Source of the DNA: Polymyxa betae
Lineage: Eukaryota; Endomyxa; Phytomyxea; Plasmodiophorida; Plasmodiophoridae
Assembly (NCBI GenBank): GCA_003693705.1
Contig: RBZT01000790.1
Location: 1 to 64,000, forward strand
DNA: 64,000 bases
Reading direction: 5' to 3'
Below the pieces are notes generated by a model. The model ran no database searches. It was given only the letters and a program-made list of their open reading frames with translations, and was not told the DNA's origin. This document shows positions 45,694-55,814 of the stretch, piece after piece; position 1 is the first letter of the stretch, and every line of letters begins with the position of its first letter. Position numbers and translations under genes: made by a program.

Positions 45694-47082
45694 ATGTTCG
45701 ATCTGCGTTTTTATAAAGCCAGAACGAAAATAAAATCTGAAATCTCGGTAATTCACTCAGAGGGGACCCCCTCGCGCGTCCAATCGGCGTCTTCGATTCG
45801 CCGTGGCTATGCGCCCATGATCTTGGCAGCCTGGGCTCGCATCCGCCGACGCTCCCTCTCCAATGACGCGGCCGACGCCATCCTCCAAGCCTGGCGTCAA
45901 CGGCAGACGACGCCGCCCGCGACCTGGGCCCAGCTCCTCGCCCACCTGCAAGCCTCGGCCGCTCAAGTCGATACCGTCCCTCTGGGCAGGGCCGTACACG
46001 CCCTCGCCAAGCTCGGATACGCCACACCTGATCTACTCGACCATCTCTCCGGTCGCTCCCTCTATCTACCTCCTGTTTCGTCGTCGTTCCTCGTCGATCT
46101 GGCCGACACGTTCGGTCGCGCCGGCCGCTTCGATCGCGACCTGTTCCGTACTGTCTCGCTACGGCTGGCCACGCCGAACGCCCTCGTCGGCCGCCTGTCG
46201 TCGTGCCGCGCCTCCACGCTCCTGCACGCGTGCGCCCGGGTCGGGTTCGCCGACCCGCACCTGTTCGCCGCCGTCAGCCGCGACGTCCTGGCCAATGTCG
46301 ATATCATGCCGGTCACGTTCATGTCGCGATTGGTCTGGTCCCTGGCCCGGACCCGAATGGCCGCCTGTAGCGACCCGAGCCGCGACCTGGCCCGATCCGT
46401 ACTGGCCCGGCTGCTGGCCATCGACCTGTCCGAGAATCGTTCAGGCGGGTCGTCGACCACGATCGTCACCGACATCATGTGGGCCTACGGGGTCATCGCC
46501 GACGTCATCGATCGGCGCCCGCAGGCCCGTCAACTGGTCGCCGTACTGGCCCGGTATCTGGAGCCGCGTCTCGAGAGGACGTCGCCGCATTCGCTGGCGA
46601 GCGGTTTGTGGGCGGCGGCAACGTTGCAGACCGATCTGCCCGGCGACCTGTTGCAGGCCGCCGCCGATCACGCCACCCACCAGATCGCAACCTGCCGCTC
46701 CAATTCGTGTATCGCGATCCTGGCCTGGTCCGTGGCCAAGCTCCGGGTCCTGCACGACCCGCTGTTCGCTGCTGTCGCCGCTCTGCCGTCGCAGCGCTGG
46801 ACGCAGTTCCGCCCCGGCGACCTGAACATGGCGGCATGGGCTCTAAGCCAGCAGAACGACTGCCGATACAATGACGCGTTGCTGGCGATCGCGCAGGCCG
46901 CCCTACAACAACTGGATCGATACCGGCCCGCTGAACTCTGCGCTCTTCTGTGTACTCTGTCCCAGCTACGGCATCGGACGCCTCTGTTCGACGACGCCGT
47001 CCGACGTCTGGGACGCGACCTGGACAAGCTCGACGCGAACCAGCGCGCCATGTTACTGTCGGCGTTGCTGGACGACAGGTGA
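45694..47082 (+). CDS. Helical-repeat protein of FASTK/HPR type, GC-rich
   Basis: From about 45780 the frame is built of repeated 35-40-residue helix pairs with the pattern 'L.WA.A.L': AVHALAKLGYATPDLLDHLS, LLHACARVGFADPHLFAAVS, LVWSLARTRMAACSDPSRDL, IMWAYGVIADV, LASGLWAAATLQTDLPGDLL, ILAWSVAKLRVLHDPLFAAV and MAAWALSQQNDCRYNDALLA. This is typical of heptatricopeptide/FAST-type organelle RNA-binding proteins. A basic, mitochondrial-type leader precedes it (SASSIRRGYAPMIL). No RAP nuclease-like domain follows; it ends with the last repeat. Base composition jumps to very GC-rich exactly in this exon. The true start is uncertain. Confidence 0.65.
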   Translation: MFDLRFYKARTKIKSEISVIHSEGTPSRVQSASSIRRGYAPMILAAWARIRRRSLSNDAADAILQAWRQRQTTPPATWAQLLAHLQASAAQVDTVPLGRAVHALAKLGYATPDLLDHLSGRSLYLPPVSSSFLVDLADTFGRAGRFDRDLFRTVSLRLATPNALVGRLSSCRASTLLHACARVGFADPHLFAAVSRDVLANVDIMPVTFMSRLVWSLARTRMAACSDPSRDLARSVLARLLAIDLSENRSGGSSTTIVTDIMWAYGVIADVIDRRPQARQLVAVLARYLEPRLERTSPHSLASGLWAAATLQTDLPGDLLQAAADHATHQIATCRSNSCIAILAWSVAKLRVLHDPLFAAVAALPSQRWTQFRPGDLNMAAWALSQQNDCRYNDALLAIAQAALQQLDRYRPAELCALLCTLSQLRHRTPLFDDAVRRLGRDLDKLDANQRAMLLSALLDDR

Positions 47083-47168
47083 CTGTCGTACTTGCCCCAA
47101 TCTGAAAAACAATACTCTGTCCAAATGTAATTATTATTATTATTGCCGGATGTTTTTTGTCAGCTCCT

Positions 47169-47584
47169 TTATTGCTGCGGCGTCGGCAGTTTATCAGCCA
47201 GCGCCTCCTGCCATCGCTTCTTATTCCAGTCGAGATTCTGCGGCAGGCGACGTGGCGCTTGGAACACGATACGTCGACGGACATGACCTGTTACAGGGCG
47301 GTCAGCGTCACGGCAGCCGAACGAAGCACGCAGGGCGCACCTGCCGAGTCCAGTACGGTCTCGACGCGATCCGGGTCGGTATCGCTGGTCCAGTGCCTTT
47401 CCAGGAACTTCACGACATGGGATCGGTCGGTCATGTAATAGTCGAAGACGAGCATGCCGACGACGACGGCGGCGATCACGATCACGATCCGGATCAGGAC
47501 GGTCTTCGCATCGGTCGTCGACCGAAGGATCTGCTGCAGATCCAGCTCCAGCGGGTCGAACGTCTTCTTCGACTTCGATTGCAT
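47169..47584 (-). CDS. Small single-pass membrane protein, unknown
   Basis: It starts MQSKSKKTFDPLELDLQQIL, followed by one transmembrane segment (VLIRIVIVIAAVVVGMLVF) and RSHVVKFLERHWTSDTDPDR. A 53-bp intron (donor GTGCGC, acceptor TAACAG) joins in phase to HVRRRIVFQAPRRLPQNLDW with KKRWQEALADK and a stop at 47169. The product is about 118 residues. The length and N-terminal anchor suggest an organelle assembly factor or ER protein, but no family was recognised. Confidence 0.55.
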
Positions 47585-47743
47585 TATCGGATGGTCAACA
47601 ACAACCACAACCACGAACAGCGCGTGTGTGACCTGTCTAGTGTCGTGCTGGTCCCCGTTCCATGACTGTGGTCGTCCCGTCACTGAACTGCATTGACTCA
47701 GCCGCCGAAGCATTTCGTAGCGTTCGCTGGCCCCGTCGCCGAC

Positions 47744-48416
47744 ATGGATGATCTGAACAAGTCCGAACAGGTACGTACGAACACAGCCGCGAGCGCTCGG
47801 GGCCAGTACGCCACGGCCCCGATGACAGATAGAGGCCGACTGAGCTGCCGCTTAGCTGGCCTTCTCCGAGGACGAGGTTGGCAAACTAGTCAACGAGGTA
47901 AGCAGGATCGCACCCGGAAGCAGAGGGGGTTGTGCTGGCTCCTCCAGGGATGGTGTTGCCTGTCTGAGCGCTGAATACAGACTCTGGACCGCGTCCTGAA
48001 CCAGAAGAACTACGACGAGTCGCTGGTCCCGGCCTGGACCGGGGAGATCTGCGAATCGCTGACCCAGAAGTTGGTCGGCCTGAGGAAACCGTTCAAGTAC
48101 GTCGGTAGGTGTTCGGTCGTACTGGCTGGCCCCCACTGGGGGCACACCATGTGTGTCGGGGACCGATTTCCGGTGATTTAGTGACATGCGTGATCATGCA
48201 GCGCAACGGCGCCGCCATCCATTCCGGCCTGTCGTGCTTTTGGGACAGCGTCAATGACGGTCGGGGCTTGTACGACACGTTGTGGACCAGGCACGGAGAC
48301 TGAGTATGGGTTCATGTACAGGATTGCAGACGGTATTATGGCCGAAGGATAGGTCCAGGGATTCCCTGAATCGGACCATGTACTGTATCACGACCGTGTT
48401 CGCTGTCGGTATCTAG
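47744..48416 (+). CDS. DYNLT1: Cytoplasmic dynein light chain Tctex-1
   Basis: The protein dimerises on the dynein intermediate chain and links cargo. Five exons are inferred: MDDLNKSEQ; a short second exon including EVGKLVNE-like text; [20 protein letters not shown] with [36 protein letters not shown] with WDSVNDG; and [15 protein letters not shown] ending at the stop 48414-48416. The KPFKY..TC.I.Q..GA..H...CFWD core and TMYC end are diagnostic. Its presence means the organism uses cytoplasmic or ciliary dynein. Introns are 60-85 bp. Confidence 0.93.
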
Positions 48417-48704
48417 AAGCATCAAGAGGAGGGCGCTCCAATTCGTTTATAGTTGTGCCGGGTCGTGCTTGACGATTCGTTAGAGGAGGACGGTCATGTG
48501 ACCTTTGGTGGATAGATTCTATAAAGCCAATATAGCAGTATGTTGTGCTCTGTTTTGCAATTAGAGCGGTATAGAGAGGCCATTTACGCTTTCTCACGAA
48601 TTGCCTTCTTACTTCTCTAAACGTATGCTAGCCCGGCAAGGTCGCCCAAATCTGGGGGAGCAGATGATCATTCTGGAAAGGTTCATGTTCGACCGGCCGA
48701 TATA

Positions 48705-49050
48705 ATGGATCAGATCCGTCAAGGTGACCGCCATGCTAGTAGAATCATTCTCGCCGATCGTGCTGGAAAACTCACGTCTCCCGAGCCCAAATCTACAAAA
48801 ACCAAGAAAAAACAGGAGGCTGCACGGTGTGAAATAGGCTGTGATTTTGTTGGGAAGAATCCGGTTAAGCTCAGTGTCTCCTGCAGCAGGTGGCTTCGAT
48901 AGCAGACCTCCTGAAGAGCGTCGAGCTTCGTGAGAAGTTCAGCAGGCTTCACGAGGAAGCACTTTTTGCTCAGGCAAATAGTGCCAAATTCCAAAACTTA
49001 CAGAAAGGCTTGACAGATTATGTGGCTAATTCAATAATTCTCCATTCAAT
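48705..49050 (+). CDS. Unrecognised gene with basic N-terminus and coiled coil
   Basis: The first exon starts MDQIRQGDRHASRIILADRA with a Lys-rich end (KSTKTKKKQEAAR). After a short intron the next exon reads SIADLLKSVELREKFSRLHE and NSAKFQNLQKGLTDYVANSI, a strong amphipathic helix. Exon joining and the 3' end are unclear; a GTAAGT donor follows at about 49053, but the next exon was not found. No family was recognised. Confidence 0.4.
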
Positions 49051-49350
49051 AGGTAAGTTAAGCAAACAGAATCCCCATCGGAACAAAAAGGACATTTCGC
49101 TCTCGATTTCTTCACCAATTGTGTTTGTGGCGGCATCCCACACCATCCCATACGCTATCTCGTTCGTGAATCGCGATGTTGTGGAGTGCAAACACCTCCG
49201 ACAGAAAGAATCGCCCAAGTTGACAGCATCAGCAGTTCTTAGCATGTCTGTATAAGCGAATGAGGGCGGAAAAGCAATGTTGACAGCATATGCATCAGTT
49301 TCGATAAAAAACTTTACCTGCTTATTATAGTATTCAGGAATAATTTTCAT
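49018..49350 (-). CDS. Doubtful minus-strand frame
   Basis: A 110-residue frame from MKIIPEYYNKQVKFFIETDA to a stop at 49018 has protein-like composition (SFAYTDMLRTADAVNLGDSF). It overlaps the 3' end of the preceding plus-strand exon. No family or start context supports it strongly; it could be an exon or chance. Confidence 0.25.
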   Translation of the reverse strand: MKIIPEYYNKQVKFFIETDAYAVNIAFPPSFAYTDMLRTADAVNLGDSFCRRCLHSTTSRFTNEIAYGMVWDAATNTIGEEIESEMSFLFRWGFCLLNLPIEWRIIELAT

Positions 49351-49628
49351 GTTTCCATGCAGAGTATCGCCTTGATGGAATAAAAGCCGCGCTCTATCCG
49401 GATGGTCCAATCAGCATGATTCGACGCCCTCGTCTATAACGACGGCTGGCTGTTTCCCGTATCGTCTGGCGCTGGCCGCTGAGTTGTCCAGGATCAGGCG
49501 GGTCGCCGTCCCCGCCACATGAACCATGACCTGCAAAGTGAGGCCGGCGCCGTGACACTGCCCGCCTTTTGATTAACGATGCAGGAAGCCAAGGGCGATC
49601 TGTCGATGTCGGCGATTCCTGCAATGCG

Positions 49629-51729
49629 ATGTCGCTATCGCCAGATCATATGCATGTGGCTGTCGGCGGTCGTCATGTCCTCAAGATTCTATCGATCGCT
49701 AATGAACGATTCGAGAATTCGGCGATTCAAAACCTTCGAACTGGAAAGGTTAATCTGACGTTCTCTTCCAACGACGTTCAGGTTGGAGAATCGTTTTGAT
49801 GATAGGTGTCGTTGATTTGGTTAGTGGTCGCCTTCGATGCCGAGCAGCATTGCAACGGCCGCTACTAATGGCAAGGTCGTCATCTGGGATACAGGAAAGT
49901 CGGGTGCATCTAAACAGTCTCGTGTTCTATCCGATCATACGCGAGCTGTTAACAGAATCTCTTGGTAATGAATGCTTTGAAATAGCTATCGCCGCTAAGT
50001 CTTCTCTTAGGCATCAAACCGATCCATTATTGCTTAGCGGTTCACAAGACGGATCTGTAAAGCTTTGGGATATCCGATGCAGCAATGCTTGCCAGCACAC
50101 TGTCGATGGGCATTTCGGCGCCGTTCGAGATATCCAATGGTCGCCCTTCAACTCGAATATCTTCGCTTCCGGTCTCGATAACGGCTTCGTCCAAGTCTGG
50201 GATCTGAGATCTGCAGCCAATCTTCGGCGGGAGATCTCAGGCCATCAAGGCCCTGTTCTCGCTATCGATTGGCATCGTGAAGAACCGAATATCATTGCCA
50301 GCGCTGGTCGCGATCGACGCATCAAGGTCTGGGATCTGCATAGCGAAGAACTCGTCCCCCGACATATCATCTCGGCGAATGCCAGCGTCGCACGAATCGC
50401 CTGGCGGCCGAAATACCCATCTCATATAGCGACGTCGTCGACTCTTTTCGACAGCCGCATTCACGTCTGGGATATTCATAATCCTTACATACCGATTGCT
50501 TCATATGCTTCGCACAGTGATGTCGTCACTGGTTTCGATTGGTTTCAGAAAGGCGACGCGGTCGTTTCCTGCTCGAAGGACTCGCATATTGCTATCAGCT
50601 CGATATCGGATGCGTATTGTCTGTATGAGCATATCCCGACATCCTGTCTCGATTGGGATGTCAGTGACGGTTTAGCGGTTGTCACGAATGGGCTTAAGAG
50701 AGTAGAGGCTTGTGAAAGGAGATTTATTCCAATGCCTTTCCATGTCCATAATGATGCGAAATCATCCAGGAGCGAGACAGTTATGAGATTTATGAAATGC
50801 TCAGATGCCGATGATCTTCGTCCTTTAACATCTCAGCAGCAATTCGTATATTTGGCGGAACGTTATCAGCTTTCCGGAGCTTCGTTCGAAGCACTATGCG
50901 ATCTTAATTCTAAAGTTGCCGATGATGCTGGTTGCCTGTATGTGGCTGAGGTTTGGAATATGCTGCCTTTGTTATTCGCTCCGATTCGGATTCTGGATCC
51001 GGTCAAGCGCAGACAAAGTAGCGAGTTGTACGATGTCGGAAGCATGTTCGAGCTGGTTCCTCCAGACGATATCTCGATGGAGTCACTGTTGGAAAGCCTT
51101 CCCAATCTGAAAAAGCGACCAGGTACACCGAACGAGGAACTTCGTGAGGCTGCGGTCCAAGATTTGCTCCTGAGGCTGGCTGATAATGGCGACGTCCAGA
51201 ACTGCTGCGCTATCATGATCGTATTAGGAAAGAAGTTCCATTCCGAGCCAGTGTTTACCAGGCGATGTCTCGTCTCATATCTTGGTATGCTCTTTCCGCA
51301 TTTCAGGTCGTGCTGTTAATCATGTCTGCTTAGAGCTGCTTCGTAGGCATCAATTATGGACGGTGGCCAACGAGTTGATTCGCTGTAGTCCCGATGAAAC
51401 CGTCGCCCATATGAATCAGACCGATACCGAAGTGGTTGCCATCTGTACTGGCTGCAGTGAGATTCTCGCCAAAGGACAGGACACCTGCCAATCCTGCCGT
51501 AAATCGACCACATGCTCCATCTGTCGAGGGAGTGTTCTTGGCCAGTTTATTCTGTGTCAGGGTATGCCTAACGATTTCCAATGTCATCATTGCGTTAAAG
51601 GTATTGATAGGGTGTGGACATGGTGGCCATCCAGCCCATATTCGGGACTGGTTCCGAGACAATGTCCAGTGCCCAACTGGATGTTTGCACCAGTGCCGAC
51701 CGCTGCAGTTGCCCTTTTGTATTCGATAA
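49629..51729 (+). CDS. WDR24: WDR24, GATOR2 complex subunit
   Basis: GATOR2 relays amino-acid sufficiency to TORC1 at the lysosome. The WD40 propeller reads MSLSPDHMHVAVGGRHVLKI, WSPSMPSSIATAATNGKVVI, LLLSGSQDGSVKLWDIR, DIQWSPFNSNIFASGLDNGF, IDWHREEPNIIASAGRDRRI and RIAWRPKYPSHIATSSTLFD with HVWDI. A helical middle follows (FVYLAERYQLSGASFEALCD), then the C-terminal zinc fold CTGCSEILAKGQDTCQSC with CSICRGSVLGQFILCQGCGH and CPTGCLHQC. The loop between propeller and zinc fold is shorter than in vertebrates. The start may lie upstream through an unresolved exon. Confidence 0.93.
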
Positions 51730-51851
51730 TATTGTTATTTATGTGAATGTTTTTATGTAAAAAAAAATAAAAAGGTTTTCACTCCGGTCCGTGCTTTAGG
51801 ATTTCGACGACCCTATCAGCCCATCACGACCCCAATTCGCAACTTCTCTAA

Positions 51852-52166
51852 GAGCATCCGCACCGGTTGCGCGATATCATGCGTGATTGGCAAGTTTGGC
51901 GTAAATAGTGCATGTGTGAAATTTTGGCGCTTCCCACAGGTGCGCTTTTTTATGCGTTCGTAATCCCGCAGCGCGATTCTTTGCGCTGGATTCAACGCAT
52001 GGAATCCGGCATGCGTTTAATAAATTTTCTGTATTTTGGTATCCAATCGCGCAGGAATCTGCAACACTGGTGGGGATTGTACCTCCTTGCGTGAAAAACG
52101 GTGCGTATTTGGTGCATGATTAGTGATAAATCGCGCACAAAAAACACGCAACCGGTGCGGATGCTC
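51852..52166. mobile_element. Harbinger-like MITE with intact inverted repeats
   Basis: GAGCATCCGCACCGGTTGCG opens the element and its exact complement closes it 315 bp later. Weaker pairing continues inward. TAA stands directly outside both ends, matching the 3-bp TWA target duplication of PIF/Harbinger transposons. There is no coding capacity, so it is non-autonomous. It lies between the WDR24 stop and 57 bases before the UBLCP1 start, so it makes up most of the UBLCP1 promoter region. Confidence 0.85.
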
Positions 52167-52223
52167 TAAGTGCATCTTCTCACTCATCTCATTTACTGTC
52201 TGCCTGGGCAAGTCACTTCTTTA

Positions 52224-53370
52224 ATGGCGTCGCTAGACCAGGCTGTCGTCTCGTTCCAGGTCAAATGGAATACACGATCCTATACGGTTCGTCTGCAGGC
52301 GTCCAACACCATGGCCGCATTCAAACAGGAACTCGCCCAGATTACCAATGTGCTGCCTCATCGTCAAAAGATCCTGTCTATCAAGGATGCTTTGACAGGG
52401 AAACTGCCCACAGATTCAACGCTCCTTGCTAATGTCACTGGAAAGAGTGCCAATGATTCCATTGTGGTGATGATGATTGGTACGGCTGAGAGCGATATTA
52501 TCGTTTACGATGTTGAGAAAGAAGAGTCTGATATCCTCAACGATCTGGACATCGACTATTCCGAATCTGATTTAGCCATCAATTTTCAATATTCAGCGAA
52601 GCTGCAAAAAGCAATCAGCAAAACAGTTATCACTTTGATCCATCCGCTCAGGGAAGGGAAGCCACTGCTGGTTCTAGATTTAGATTACACTCTATTCGAT
52701 ATGAAGTCTATTGCAGCAAACTTCTTAGAACTTAAACGACCCCACACTGATTTTTTTCTAACGACCGCCTATAAGTATTTTGATCTCTGTGTTTGGTCGC
52801 AAACGTCTTGGACGTATCTGGTAGGTTTACTGGAAATGCATCTCTCTTCTTTTTTCAATTGTGATTAGGAGATGAAACTGACGGAATTAGGGCTTCTTAC
52901 TCATTCGGAATATCGTATCAGTTTCGTTCTGGATAAGACTGCTATGTTCTCAATCGATGGTGTCGTTGGAGGAAGAAGGAGAAAACATCAAGTTAAGCCT
53001 CTCGACGTGATTTGGCGAAAAATTTCTAGATTCCACTGCAAAAATACGCTTCACATTGATGATCTAGGTATGCCGGTTTCTGTTTTATCCTCGATACGTA
53101 TCTAACCGTATCATCCAGCTCGAAATTTTGCATTGAACCCTAAAAATGGTAAGATAGCTGTCCATTCCAACACCGCAACGAGTAAATGTTTGCTTCTCAG
53201 GATTAAAGATTACCGCTTTTAAGAATGCACAGGTAACCAGGCACAGTGACCAAGAGCTGTGTCTTCTTGCACGATATCTCGAATTGATAGGACGGCAGAG
53301 CGATCTAACCCAACTGGATCACAAAAAGTGGAAGCATTTTCTTGCTAGGCAAGGACCCTGTAGCGATTAA
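52224..53370 (+). CDS. UBLCP1: Ubiquitin-like domain CTD phosphatase 1
   Basis: UBLCP1 binds proteasome subunit Rpn1 and dephosphorylates nuclear proteasomes. The ubiquitin-like domain (FQVKWNTRSYTVRLQASNTM, NVLPHRQKILSIK) is followed by the HAD phosphatase site LVLDLDYTLFD (52669-52700; catalytic DxDxT). Next come FFLTTAYKYFDLCVWSQTSW, a short intron, EMKLTELGLLTHSEYRISFV, VKPLDVIWRK, HIDDL, a second intron of about 75 bp, and NFALNPKNGLKITAFKNA. The end is HKKWKHFLARQ. All family blocks are present at normal length. Confidence 0.95.
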
Positions 53371-53832
53371 TATTGATATTTATCACATCTGAGCCAAAAA
53401 GTAATTCTCTGCATTAGCATTGCAGCTGTGTCAATATTCAATAATGTCGATATTCGAAGCAAGGCCTCTATTAGAATTTTCTTCTGTATCCATCTCCAAC
53501 CAAAAGAGACTGTCACCGTTGATATTATTGTTAAGAACTTTTTGGACAAATGTATGATAAAAGAGATTCAGCATCTACCAACTGCACGAAATTGTAGATT
53601 AGTTTTATTATAAATGAAGTTGTGTTTTCATTTCTTGTTCATTCGTAAATTCAGAGTCCGCTGAAATTCGACAGAGAGAAAGTGAAACACACAAGTGGGT
53701 TGCGCTACAGAGGGTTTTATTAACCTAGCTTATGTCAAATCAGATTGAAGGAATCTCTGTCTGATAACATCTTTTATCATACACTTTCCTCAGGCGCTGT
53801 CTCTTCACCTGGTCACCGGTTGTCGTCCACGA
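53371..53832. other. Intergenic, nothing recognised
   Basis: AT-rich sequence between UBLCP1 and the succinyl-CoA ligase gene. It presumably holds the latter's promoter. No motif was identified. Confidence 0.5.
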
Positions 53833-55378
53833 ATGTTCTCCACCCTCATACGATCAACAGTTGTCGCCAAGTCGAAAGTCGGTATCGCCAAAATGCGATC
53901 GGATCCGCCTTAGTTCTCTGTAGAATGCCATTCAGAAGCGGTTTCTAAATATTCATGAATATTTATCTCACGATCTGCTTCGAAAGAATTCGGTACTATA
54001 TCAGCTTTGAAAATGAATCTATAATCGAATTTATCAAGGTTCCGACCGCCAAAGGGTTTCCAGCCAAATCCCCACAAGAAGCAGTAGAGGTGGCTAAGAA
54101 GATTGGCGGTAAAGATTTTGTCGTCAAGGCTCAGATCTTAGCCGGTGGTCGTGGCCAAGGAAAATTCACGAATGGATTCCAAGGCGGTGTTCATCTGGCA
54201 AACTCGTATGAAAATAAGTCAGCTATACGAATTTAAGCCTGAACTTTTTTATAGACCTGAACAAGTGAAAACGTTAGCTGAGAAGATGCTGGGGCAGAAA
54301 TTAGTGACGAAACAGACAGGACCTGAAGGTCGTCCTGTTGACGTTGTTTACGTCGTTGAACGCTTATTTCTTCGGCGTGAATGCTACTTTGCGATTCTTC
54401 TGGATCGATCTGCTAATGGCCCAGTATTAATCGCCAGCCCTAAAGGAGGCATGGATATTGAAAAGGTGGCAGCAGAGACACCGGAATTTATCTATAGCGA
54501 ACCTGTGGCTGATTTAAAAGCCGGCCCAACCGACGAGCAGCTTAATCGTCTGGCTGTCGGAATGGGGTTCTCAGATGAATCGATTTCAGAGGCCAAATCT
54601 CTCATGTCGTCTCTTTATCAAATGTTTAGAAAAACGGATGCGACTTTGATAGAAATCAATCCGCTCAGTGAGACGCATGACAACAAGGTTCGCTGTACCG
54701 ACGCAAAGTTGAATTTTGACGACAACGCCGAATTTCGCCAAAAAGAGATCTTCAACCTTCGAGACCGTTCTCAAGAAGACGCTCGAGAAGTCGCTGCTTC
54801 CGAATATGGGCTGAATTACATTGGTCTTGATGGCAACATCGGATGTCTCGTTAACGGAGCCGGTATGTGTTATTTATCTTGAAGATTCCATCGTTGAGCG
54901 ATATTTAGGTCTAGCAATGGCGACGATGGATATTATCAAGCTTCATGGAGGGTCTCCTGCCAACTTTCTGGATCTTGGTGGAGGCGCTACTGAACGAGAA
55001 GTTACGAAAGCTTTCGAGATCCTGGATGCCGATCCCAGAGTTGAAGCTATTATGGTATTTCTGTTCTTGAACGTTATGTTTACCTTCACTCAGATGAAAT
55101 CGTATTAGGTCGTCATCTTCGGCGGTATTATGCGCTGTGATGTGATTGCATTGGGATTGATTAAGGCGGTGACCGACCTCGGCGTCAAGAAGCCGTTGGT
55201 TGTCCGATTAGAAGGCACCAATGTCGACGCCGCCAAGCAGCTGATTGAAGACAGTGGACTTCGTATGATGACCTGCGACGATCTCGATGATGCCGCTCGT
55301 AAAGCTGTTCGTGTTGCTGAAATCGTGAAGATGGCCCGCGATGTTGACGTGGACGTCAAATTTGAACTCCCCCTGTGA
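53833..55378 (+). CDS. SUCLG2: Succinyl-CoA ligase beta subunit, mitochondrial
   Basis: This TCA-cycle enzyme converts succinyl-CoA to succinate with GDP/ADP phosphorylation. Exon one gives a targeting peptide ([15 protein letters not shown]); a 46-bp intron leads to [18 protein letters not shown]. The ATP-grasp fold follows: [112 protein letters not shown] and [14 protein letters not shown]. Text around [11 protein letters not shown] and [10 protein letters not shown] is nearer the GTP-forming SUCLG2 than SUCLA2, but nucleotide choice is not proven. Confidence 0.93.
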
Positions 55379-55814
55379 TAAATTGTTGCAGATTGTTTTA
55401 CCTCTATTGTGCTTATTTGTTCTATTCATTTAATGGTATAAAACAAAAAGCGGTTGATTGCATTTCTGCATTGTATGCTTTATCTTTGGGTTTCGCCCGT
55501 TTCGTATAATCTGTTCTGAGTTTCGTGTCACTGCTTCGTGACCCCTTTAAGATTTCCACATTTTACCTATGTATGAACAGTATCAGCATTAATCCACTCC
55601 AACAGCTTTAACATTAATTCCATCGCAAACGTTCTATAATGCGTGCTGGAAGTTAACAAAGAGCTAGTCGCCCAGCTCTTCATGCCAATGTGTAGAGACC
55701 GATAGCCAGCTTACATGAAAATGCATTATCTGTAACATACAAACTGGACAGACCATTGTAAGGTACATTATTGTAACCTATGGAACCATTTAATAGGGCT
55801 CGGTTTACAAAGCC
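55379..55814. other. Intergenic, nothing recognised
   Basis: AT-rich sequence with no supported feature. Confidence 0.5.

Noticed and set aside
45863-46825. A 320-codon open frame in the +2 phase inside the FASTK/HPR-like gene
   Set aside because: It is a shadow caused by high GC content and few stop codons. It reads Arg/Pro/Ser-rich nonsense, while the overlapping frame has clear helical repeats.
46505-47284. Long minus-strand frame antisense to the helical-repeat gene
   Set aside because: Low-complexity Arg-rich translation, no domain and full overlap with the better-supported plus-strand gene.
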